Assembly (NCBI GenBank): GCA_964644705.1
Contig: CAZXYF010000003.1
Location: 1-42,355, forward strand
DNA: 42,355 nt
Direction of reading: 5' to 3'
Source of the DNA: CAZXYF01 sp964644705
GTDB lineage: Bacteria; Planctomycetota; Brocadiia; SM23-32
Shown here: piece by piece, positions 36,904 to 42,355 of the stretch
How the letters are laid out: each line of letters opens with the position of its first letter
Position numbering within the stretch: position 1 is the stretch's first letter
Made by a program: the position numbers and the translations under genes
The notes under the pieces: generated by a model
What the model saw: the letters and a program-made list of their open reading frames with translations, nothing else
Database searches by the model: none
Told to the model about the DNA's origin: nothing

Positions 36904-37073
36904 GGGCTGGCAACTGTTTTGAATCCCGTTATCGGATACCACGCCGGGGGAAAATTGCCCGGAAAGCCGCTGAAACGGGACGCTCCATCCGGGAAATTGT
37001 GCTGGAAAGAGCACCTGTTTCGGAGCAGAAGCTCGACGATCTGCTGGAGGATGTCGTTGGGAAGGGGAGATGA
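36904..37073 (+). pseudogene. Relic of a class II fumarase/aspartase gene (C-terminal end)
   Basis: In one frame 36904-36942 encodes GLATVLNPVIGYH, the conserved LNPxIGY motif near the end of class II fumarases and aspartases. After a shift of one frame in the run CCGGGGGAAAA (36943-36953), the next frame encodes KIARKAAETGRSIREIVLE and then EQKLDDLL to a stop at 37071-37073, the C-terminal domain of the same family. The rest of the gene (about 400 codons) is missing upstream, where the oxidoreductase leader lies. This is a frameshifted, truncated remnant and not a functional gene. Confidence 0.8.
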
Positions 37074-37077
37074 CGGT

Positions 37078-37887
37078 TCAGCCCATCAGCAGCTTGAGGC
37101 CGGCGATCAGTGCCACCGCATAAATAATCACAGTGAAACCCCGATCATTCAGCTTGCGATTGAGGAAAACGCCGATAAGCGTGCCGAGAATAACCGCGGG
37201 CACAAGAACCAGGCTGGTCGCCAGTCGGGGGGCGGTGAACAATCCCTGGGCCGTAAAGGGCACGAGTTTGATGAGATTGCCGAAGAAGAAGTAGGTCACG
37301 GTCGTACCGACGAAAACCTCTTTCTCCATTTTTTGTGGAAGCAGGAAAAGTGCGACGATCGGGCCAGCTGAATGGGCGAGGGTGGAGGTCAGTCCCGCCG
37401 CGCTTCCCAGCCCCACCCCGTGCCACGGGGCCGGTCGGAACGGTTGTGTTGAGTCAGCCGATTGAGCCGAGCGGAAGTAACGCCACAGCTGGATGCCAAT
37501 AAAGAGTAGGCAGATCCCACCGACCATTTTCTGCAGCATCATCTCGCCCGTCAGAACCGTGCCGGGCAGACGGAGCGTATCCAGGTTGTCGAGCCAGCGC
37601 AGGATGAACCAGCCAATGCCGACACCCAGGACGCAGCCTGGCATCAGCATGAAAAGGTTGCGCCAGTTTTTCTGTCCCTGGTAATGGATGAGGGAAAATA
37701 CGTCGCCGGCGATGAGGACCGGCAGGAGGAGGGGCAGCATTTCCTGAGCGCTCCCCAGACCAATGGTCATCAGAGGCACCGCCAGTATCCCGGCCCCCGC
37801 CCCAAAACCCGCTTTGCTGAGTCCCACCAGCAGCGCGGATATACCGATGGCCGCCCAGGCGAAAGTGCTCAGTTGCAGCAGTTCCAC
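37078..37887 (-). CDS. TauE/SafE-family sulfite/anion permease
   Basis: A 269-residue membrane protein with about eight helices. The duplicated TSUP pattern is visible: LLVGLSKAGFGAGAGILAVPL near the N-terminus and GSAAGLTSTLAHSAGP in the second half. Family members export sulfite or sulfoacetate, or move other small organic anions. The start is GTG and overlaps the stop of the small membrane gene by one base (TAGTG), with GAGGAG upstream. The substrate is unknown. Its end faces the fumarase relic on the other strand. Confidence 0.88.
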   Translation of the reverse strand: MELLQLSTFAWAAIGISALLVGLSKAGFGAGAGILAVPLMTIGLGSAQEMLPLLLPVLIAGDVFSLIHYQGQKNWRNLFMLMPGCVLGVGIGWFILRWLDNLDTLRLPGTVLTGEMMLQKMVGGICLLFIGIQLWRYFRSAQSADSTQPFRPAPWHGVGLGSAAGLTSTLAHSAGPIVALFLLPQKMEKEVFVGTTVTYFFFGNLIKLVPFTAQGLFTAPRLATSLVLVPAVILGTLIGVFLNRKLNDRGFTVIIYAVALIAGLKLLMG

Positions 37888-38144
37888 TATCGGGTGATCT
37901 CCTCGGCTTTTGCTTCGGTCGGCGCCTCCTCAACCTCCGGGAGATCCCGTTCGGGAGTCGCATGTTGCGACTGAGCGATTTCGGTGAGAAGGCGTACAAC
38001 GACAATCATGCCAATAGAAAGACCGCCCAGGTAGAAAAATCGGAGAACGGGCGAGTGCCCCAGAATGCTGGCGATCACCATGACGGCACCGCAGTAACCG
38101 AGCCCTTCGAGAGTCACAAATTGATGGTCGTCTTTTTGCTCCAT
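37887..38144 (-). CDS. Small membrane protein of unknown function
   Basis: An 85-residue protein with two predicted membrane helices (about residues 16-30 and 37-53) and an acidic tail rich in Glu. AGGAGGG lies 6 bases before the ATG, a strong ribosome site. It is translationally linked to the permease gene that follows and may assist it. No family was recognised. Confidence 0.75.
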   Translation of the reverse strand: MEQKDDHQFVTLEGLGYCGAVMVIASILGHSPVLRFFYLGGLSIGMIVVVRLLTEIAQSQHATPERDLPEVEEAPTEAKAEEITR

Positions 38145-38338
38145 GAGTACCCTCCTGGAATATGGTGTTGCGAATCATTAATAGAATAACAAATATTGCG
38201 GTCCGGATGGAAGGAAGATCCGGGTTGGCTACTTAGCCCGATGCTGCGGGCGTCTGCGTTGTTTCGAAACGTGTCCGACAATAAGGGCACCGATGTTATG
38301 CGCTTTGAAAGGGATTAGCGTCCTCCGCCGCTTTTGAG

Positions 38339-38542
38339 CTATTTTTCTCGTTTCATGGCCTCCGCGCGGTCGGCGCATTTTTCGGAATAGAGGATATCCC
38401 AGGGTCCGGGCAGGCGTTGGGTATGGAGAGTCAGGTCGCATTCGGGATCGTTGTGCAGCTGGAGGCGCCGTTCCAGGTCAGCGGTTTGCCCCACGTAGGT
38501 GTCGCCGTTTTCGTTGACGAGAACATACACGTAAAAAGCCAT
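38339..38542 (-). CDS. GIY-YIG nuclease-like protein, C-terminally cut by a stop codon
   Basis: A 67-residue protein from ATG 38542. FYVYVLVNENGDTYVGQT holds both GIY and YIG elements in altered form (YVY, YVG), and DLERRLQLHN carries the catalytic Arg. The family usually continues with REKYLKSGxGR; here REK is followed by TAG, and the next codons read LKSGGGR before TAA. The gene therefore seems to have lost its end by a nonsense change, or the protein is naturally short. Family members cut DNA, but the small stand-alone type has no known role. Confidence 0.75.
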   Translation of the reverse strand: MAFYVYVLVNENGDTYVGQTADLERRLQLHNDPECDLTLHTQRLPGPWDILYSEKCADRAEAMKREK

Positions 38543-38568
38543 AGCATATCCCGGGTACATAAAAATGG

Positions 38569-38637
38569 CTCCTCGGGTAGGACTCGAACCTACAGTTCGC
38601 CGTACGGCGAATTAACAGCCACCCGCTCTACCATTGA
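38569..38637 (-). tRNA. tRNA-Asn-like gene, copy 1 (5' end lost in the gap)
   Basis: The 3' part of a tRNA on the minus strand with encoded CCA (38566-38568), discriminator G, acceptor CCGAGGA and T-arm GTAGG/CCTAC. The anticodon region reads CTGTTAA, giving GUU for Asn. The 5'-most 11 bases fall in the N run. It shares the same abnormal anticodon/variable region as copy 3. Confidence 0.7.
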
Positions 38638-38737
38638 NNNNNNNNNNNNNNNNNNNNNNNNNNNNNNNNNNNNNNNNNNNNNNNNNNNNNNNNNNNNNNN
38701 NNNNNNNNNNNNNNNNNNNNNNNNNNNNNNNNNNNNN
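38638..38737. other. Assembly gap of exactly 100 N
   Basis: A placeholder gap inside the tRNA repeats. The 38 bases before it (38600-38637) are identical to the 38 bases after it (38738-38775). The two contig ends therefore overlap, and the gap may hide either no sequence or further repeat copies. Confidence 0.9.
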
Positions 38738-38786
38738 CCGTACGGCGAATTAACAGCCACCCGCTCTACCATTGAGCTACCGAGGA
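38738..38786 (-). tRNA. tRNA-Asn-like gene, copy 2 (3' end lost in the gap)
   Basis: The 5' part of a tRNA on the minus strand: acceptor TCCTCGG, D-arm GCTC/GAGC and the CTGTTAA anticodon region, identical to copy 3. Because the contig ends overlap by 38 bases, copies 1 and 2 may be one physical gene split by the gap. Confidence 0.65.
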
Positions 38787-38823
38787 ACCAACTATCAATA
38801 TCGTTTTCAAAAAAAGCTTCCGG

Positions 38824-38903
38824 CTCCTCGGGTAGGCCTCGAACCTACAGTTCGCCGTACGGCGAATTAACAGCCACCCGCTCTACCATTGAGCTACCGA
38901 GGA
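38824..38903 (-). tRNA. tRNA-Asn-like gene, copy 3, complete but abnormal
   Basis: An 80-nt tRNA on the minus strand. Acceptor TCCTCGG/CCGAGGA, D-arm GCTC/GAGC, T-arm GTAGG/CCTAC and discriminator G are normal for tRNA-Asn, and CTGTTAA gives anticodon GUU. It is 8 nt too long. The anticodon stem pairs well only with an 8-nt loop, and the variable region has about 12 nt. The self-complementary TTCGCCGTACGGCGAA overlaps both and could fold as a rival hairpin. The T-loop has G where copy 1 has T, and CCA is not encoded (CCG). Function is uncertain. Confidence 0.65.
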
Positions 38904-39011
38904 ACCAACAATTTTAATTGTAGCACGGATGTCATTTTCTTCAAGTGAATCAGCGGTGTCCGTGTCCGATCGGAGTGGAGAACACCGATTCCGCAGCTAT
39001 TACGTGTTTGT

Positions 39012-40547
39012 TCACTTCTGGCTGGTTGGACTGTCCATCTCGCTGGCGGCTCCTTCGCCGGTGATTTTCCGCAACACATCCTGGGAGTCCACCGCATCCG
39101 CGGGTGTTTCGTGAGTGCCGGGAGGTGGGCCGAGGATGCCTTTGGCCTTCTGGAGGTCGATACGCGCCTGGATATGCCGGTGGAGCGCCTGAAAATACAG
39201 GCCGCGGGCTTCCGTCAGGGCGGCGCGGGCATCGAGCACCTCGACCTCGGTGTTGACGCCTTCCTTGTAGCCGGCCTGGACCAGGTCAAGGGCTCGGTCG
39301 GCGCGTTTGAGATTGAGCTGCTGTGACTCGACCAGTTGACGGGCGTTCTGCAGCTCCAGAATCGCATCGCGAACCTCCTGTATGGCCAGTTCTTCTGTAT
39401 CGTCCAGCAGGATCCTGTTCTGTCGGAGTGTGGCCCGGTCCTGGATGATGCTTCCTTCGCGGGCGAGCCCGTCGAAAATGGGCCAGGTAAGCTGAATCCC
39501 GCCCTGGTACTGGCTGTCCCAGTTGATGTCGGTGGCGTCGTGTGGATTGGGTTTGGCCCATTCCTTCCAGAAATAGGCGCTGATATTGGGCCAGTACCGG
39601 CTGTAGGTGTCGCGGAGTTTCTCCGTCTGCAGCGCCACGTTGAGTTCGGCCCGGTAGATGTCCGGTCGCCGGTCAAAGGCCTGCCGAACGGAGCGTGCAA
39701 AATCGGGTTGGATCGGCTGATAATTCATTTTGGTGACCAGCTCAACGTTGCTGCGCTGGGAAACCCCCATGATCCGAAACAGGCGTGTGGTGGCCTGGTC
39801 GCGTTGGTTGCGCTGTTCGATGAGGTCGGCCCGCACATTGGATACATCCACGCGTGCGCGGAGAACGTCGAACTCCGTGGCCGTGCCATGTTCCTGCCGC
39901 GCCCGGACGTCTTTCAGGTGTTTCCGGGCGGCCTGGAGAGCGGCCTTTTGCACGTTGATGAGGTGGCCGGCCAACCGGGCCTTGAAGTAAGCTTTCGTGA
40001 CCTGGTAGAGCGCCCGCTCCGCCTCCTGACGGATCTTCTCATCGCTGAGGTAGGAAAACAGGCGAGCGGCCCGCTGGGCGATGATCATCGATCCGCCCTT
40101 GAAGAGGGGTTGGCTGATCTCCACCCGGTATGAATAGTTGTCCTTGGCGCCGACGGGGAAGCTGCCACCCGGCAGATCAATGGTCTGGATTTTGTCCAGT
40201 CGCGTGTAGTTGCCGGTGGCATCAACTTTCGGCATGGCCTCCGCGTAAGCGGACATCACCCGGCCTTCTGCTTTTCTTTTCTCCTGGAGCATGGCCTGAA
40301 TCTGCGTGTTGCAGGAGAGTGTGAGACGGATGGTCTCTTCCAGATTCAGCTCGCCGCTCAGTGACGGTTTGTCGCGATCGTTGTCCCGGGCATCGTTCTC
40401 CCAACGTCGAAATGAATCCAGCCGGCGGTCATGCACCCGTCCAAAATACTCGGGGCGAGAGGGCAGGCAGCCACACGCCCAGGCAAGGGCCACCAAACAG
40501 GTGACCGCCAGAATCAATCCGCGATTGGTTTCCGTCTGGAAGTTCAT
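39012..40547 (-). CDS. TolC-family outer-membrane efflux protein
   Basis: A 511-residue protein from ATG 40547, which has GGAG 7 bases upstream. The signal peptide ends near a Cys (WACGC, about residue 26), so it is probably lipidated. The two TolC repeats are visible: long helices rich in Ala, Arg and Gln, with LNLEETIRLTLSCN (about residue 68) and SQPLFKGGS in the first half, and RRPDIYRAELNVALQTEKLR with WPIFDGL and NTEVEVLDARAALTEAR in the second. It forms a trimeric channel for efflux or type I secretion. No membrane-fusion or pump gene is in the window. The long leader is described separately. Confidence 0.92.
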   Translation of the reverse strand: MNFQTETNRGLILAVTCLVALAWACGCLPSRPEYFGRVHDRRLDSFRRWENDARDNDRDKPSLSGELNLEETIRLTLSCNTQIQAMLQEKRKAEGRVMSAYAEAMPKVDATGNYTRLDKIQTIDLPGGSFPVGAKDNYSYRVEISQPLFKGGSMIIAQRAARLFSYLSDEKIRQEAERALYQVTKAYFKARLAGHLINVQKAALQAARKHLKDVRARQEHGTATEFDVLRARVDVSNVRADLIEQRNQRDQATTRLFRIMGVSQRSNVELVTKMNYQPIQPDFARSVRQAFDRRPDIYRAELNVALQTEKLRDTYSRYWPNISAYFWKEWAKPNPHDATDINWDSQYQGGIQLTWPIFDGLAREGSIIQDRATLRQNRILLDDTEELAIQEVRDAILELQNARQLVESQQLNLKRADRALDLVQAGYKEGVNTEVEVLDARAALTEARGLYFQALHRHIQARIDLQKAKGILGPPPGTHETPADAVDSQDVLRKITGEGAASEMDSPTSQK

Positions 40548-40570
40548 ACGTTGCTCCTGTATTAGGCTAC

Positions 40571-40770
40571 GCCCCCGAACAGCATCGCCTCGATGCTCAC
40601 GCACGGTTGGCCGACCGAAATGTTGGGGGCTTTATTGAGGTTTGATGCTCCGATTATTGCAAGCGGCCCCGGCGCCGGAGTCGCCCGCACCATGGTTCGG
40701 TACCGGGGAGGGGTCGCGAAGGTGCAGGTGGAGGCATATGCGGTGTTGAGGGCCCGTCCGCCGAACCATG
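40571..40770 (-). promoter_or_regulatory. Highly structured leader RNA of the TolC-family gene
   Basis: Between the promoter and the ATG the transcript would carry two strong structures. CATGGTTCGG (40691-40700) pairs perfectly with CCGAACCATG (40761-40770) around a 60-nt loop. Nearer the gene, GCCCCC-AACA (40571-40581, one bulge) pairs with TGTTGGGGGC (40621-40630) and encloses two hairpins, AGCATCG/CGATGCT (40581-40597) and CGGT/ACCG (40604-40617), a three-way junction ending 23 bases before the ATG. A cis-acting regulator is plausible. No known riboswitch class was recognised. The third hairpin pairs slightly better on the plus strand. Confidence 0.5.
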
Positions 40771-40873
40771 CACTGAGCAAAGTTCTCCGGTGCGGTTGAG
40801 CGAATAGGGGTGAGTTCGAATGTAGCAGTGTGGTTGTGATCAGGAAAACGTGCTGTTGATGCAACGCATAGGC

Positions 40874-40902
40874 ATTCTACGACTGGATACCGGGACTGTC
40901 AA
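40874..40902 (-). promoter_or_regulatory. Predicted sigma-70 promoter of the TolC-family gene
   Basis: Minus strand TTGACA (40902-40897), a 17-base spacer, and TAGAAT (40879-40874). This has the same -35, spacer length and -10 as the HU promoter at 5087-5115. Transcription should start near 40867, giving a leader of about 320 nt. Confidence 0.7.
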
Positions 40903-41309
40903 TATTGAGCAAAGTCAGGCACAGGGGTGAAAAGAGGGTGGGGCGGAGTTAGGTTTAAGGGTAAAAAAAAGAACTCACGGGAGTAAACCCCGAAAGGTGG
41001 TTGCCAGATGAGCTGGTTGGGGTATAAAGAAGAACGTCGGAGGGATGGAAAGGAAAACGGTTGGAAGAAGCATAGTGAAAAAATCTTCTTCCAACAGCTT
41101 CTGAGAGATCAGAAAACTTTTTCATCCCTTCGACTTTTTATGTACCGGGGGCCAGCGCCCGGCGGCGTGAAAAATCGTAATGCCGCTCCAGGCGCATAAA
41201 TCCTGGTCGCAATCGGTTGTTGTCGTTCCCGTCGTTGTCGTGTCTGTTGTTTCGTTTCTTCGATGATCCGTCGTTATCCCCCATCCTGCATGCGGTATAA
41301 GGGGTTTGA
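40903..41309. other. Intergenic region before the BPL_N-like gene end
   Basis: About 400 bases without a supported gene. It contains the hairpin at 41060-41095. Short frames of 60-84 codons on both strands show no motif. Confidence 0.5.
41060..41095 (-). terminator. Strong hairpin, possible terminator of the BPL_N-like gene
   Basis: GTTGGAAGAAG (41060-41070) pairs perfectly over 11 bp with CTTCTTCCAAC (41085-41095) around a 14-nt loop. On the minus strand it is followed by CGTTTTCCTTTCC, a weak T-rich run. It lies about 215 bases beyond the minus-strand gene, farther than usual. Confidence 0.4.
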
Positions 41310-42110
41310 TCAGCCGCCCGCAATGAGGTCCCTGAACATTGCCCACTGTGGTTTGCCCAACTCCGCAGAGATCCCGACTTCCTGGAGCGCATTCAGAAAT
41401 CGGCGGCGCGGCGTCCCCGTCGGGAGCCGGTTCGGATGTTCACGGTAATCCTCCGGGAATTCCTGTTGCATCCAGGATGTTATCAACTGCCCATACCGGG
41501 TCAGGCCAATCGACCCGAGTTCAGGATGTCCGGCCAGCAGGATGCATCGGCCATCTCCGTATTCTCGGCCGACCGCAGCCGGTCTTTGCGCGAAGTCCTG
41601 CGGCGTGAGTGAGTTGGTGGATGAGCGCCTTTGTGTATTCTGCTCGGACGTGAATGCTGACTGTACACCATCGGCGTTCCGCGGGAACACGGGGCCGTTC
41701 TGATACCACAACGGAAATCGCGTGCCCGATCCGTGAGGGTAATCCACCGTCAGGAATCCCTGGAAAATGTTGCCTGCCTGCGGGTGCTCGAGCTCCTGTT
41801 TGACCAGACCAAGTCCTCCTGGTTCATCAGACAGAGCCAGGTAGGCGCCGGCACAGATCCCGATGTAAGTACGTCCTTCGCGGATCAGATTCCTGATCCG
41901 TTTCCTGCCTGCGGTACCGCCGAAGGCGGTTGGCGCACCTGAAATACGTCCCGCGCCGAATACAAGTGCTGAGTACCGTTCCCCGAAACCGTTTTCCCGG
42001 AGGTCGTCATCGCCGAACGTTGCATGGGGAATCTCCATGCATGTCAGTGCAACTTCGACATAAAAAGAACCGCAGAATTCGCTATCATAGACGCCGACTC
42101 TGGTTGGCAT
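41310..42110 (-). CDS. BPL_N-type class I glutamine-amidotransferase-like protein
   Basis: A 266-residue protein. YIGICAGAYLAL (about residue 82) is the nucleophile elbow with the catalytic Cys, and LAGHPE (about residue 192) holds the matching His. SALVFGAGRISG is the preceding strand and loop. The pattern fits the BPL_N (biotin-protein-ligase N-terminal) family of stand-alone proteins, whose reaction is not established. No biotin-ligase catalytic domain is present. AAAGG lies about 9 bases before the ATG. The gene stands alone. Confidence 0.8.
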   Translation of the reverse strand: MPTRVGVYDSEFCGSFYVEVALTCMEIPHATFGDDDLRENGFGERYSALVFGAGRISGAPTAFGGTAGRKRIRNLIREGRTYIGICAGAYLALSDEPGGLGLVKQELEHPQAGNIFQGFLTVDYPHGSGTRFPLWYQNGPVFPRNADGVQSAFTSEQNTQRRSSTNSLTPQDFAQRPAAVGREYGDGRCILLAGHPELGSIGLTRYGQLITSWMQQEFPEDYREHPNRLPTGTPRRRFLNALQEVGISAELGKPQWAMFRDLIAGG

Positions 42111-42355
42111 CCCAGTTGACCTTTCGCATTGGGGGGCATGTCCGTTCCCGCTTTTCGTAGAGATTTTGTGGCTCGATCCCCTTTAATCGGCCCGTCATTC
42201 TTTCGTCTGCTGCTGGAGCAGGTTCTTTGTGTCGGTCAGGCCAGTTTCAGTGTGTTGAAACCGGACAAAATGTGATTCCTACAATTTATCGACTTGGACT
42301 GACAGAAGCTGAACTCGATTAATTCTGCCATTTACTGCGCTGAACGCACACAAAT
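42111..42355. other. Window end without a recognised gene
   Basis: About 245 bases upstream of the BPL_N-like gene. No coding or RNA feature recognised. Confidence 0.5.

Noticed and set aside
38417..38917. Frame of 166 codons running through the N run, with a repeated SSPYGELTATRSTIELPR stretch
   Set aside because: It is the antisense translation of the tRNA-Asn-like copies and of the gap; the apparent protein repeats are the tRNA repeats.
40571..40630. Three-way junction considered as a hammerhead ribozyme or c-di-GMP (GEMM) riboswitch
   Set aside because: The CUGANGA core of hammerheads is missing, and only a CACGCA fragment recalls GEMM, on the strand that does not lead to a gene.

Overview
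The window looks like a scaffold from an uncultured diderm bacterium, probably of the Planctomycetota-Verrucomicrobiota (PVC) group, near Kiritimatiellota, Lentisphaerota or a relative. This is inference. The signs are an outer-membrane toolkit (Mla-type ABC transporter, TolC-family channel, lipoproteins), RNase Y, very large polysaccharide-degrading enzymes, pseudopilin and H-X9-DG-like proteins, and protein sequences rich in Asp and Glu, which would fit a saline habitat. A run of exactly 100 N shows that the sequence is an assembled scaffold.

Layout. 1-822: a group II intron RNA with no reverse-transcriptase gene. 823-1821: about 1 kb without genes. 1822-3384: RNase Y. 3378-5115: a minus-strand unit HU-queC-iron-sulfur flavoprotein with a near-consensus promoter. 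5709-8544: dihydroorotase, a NYN-like protein, a membrane-anchored protein and a possible 40-residue protein. 9052-10974: a large protein I do not recognise. 11027-11920: XerC/D recombinase. 12316-12407: tRNA-Ser(GGA). 12425-16641: a near-consensus promoter followed by Rrf2/IscR-like regulator, Thi4 thiazole synthase, NifS/IscS cysteine desulfurase, NadA and an IscU-like scaffold. These genes join sulfur mobilisation, Fe-S assembly and two cofactor pathways (thiamin, NAD). 16779-17762: YhaM-like exoribonuclease.

17859-26239 is a polysaccharide and surface region: a GH106-like hydrolase, a pseudopilin with an unusual cleavage site, a GtrA-like membrane protein, a small secreted protein and a heparinase II/III-like lyase flanked by two copies of a palindromic repeat. 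26729-33608 is a minus-strand train: metG, thpR, a small unknown protein, then STAS-mlaE, mlaF, mlaD, a PqiC-like lipoprotein and a DUF456 membrane protein, which together form a lipid transporter. 33906-38144 holds a DUF3352-like protein, a Gfo/Idh/MocA oxidoreductase, a relic of a class II fumarase/aspartase gene, a TauE/SafE permease and a small membrane protein.

38339-38903 holds a GIY-YIG nuclease gene cut short by a stop and a tandem set of tRNA-Asn-like genes with an abnormal, enlarged anticodon/variable region, interrupted by the assembly gap. The last part holds a TolC-family gene with a strong promoter and a long, highly structured leader of about 320 nt, and a BPL_N-type amidotransferase-like protein.

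The strongest candidates for something undescribed are the tRNA-like repeats, the structured leader of the TolC gene, the Thi4 with a cysteine at the sulfur-donor position inside an Fe-S operon, and the ORF-less group II intron.
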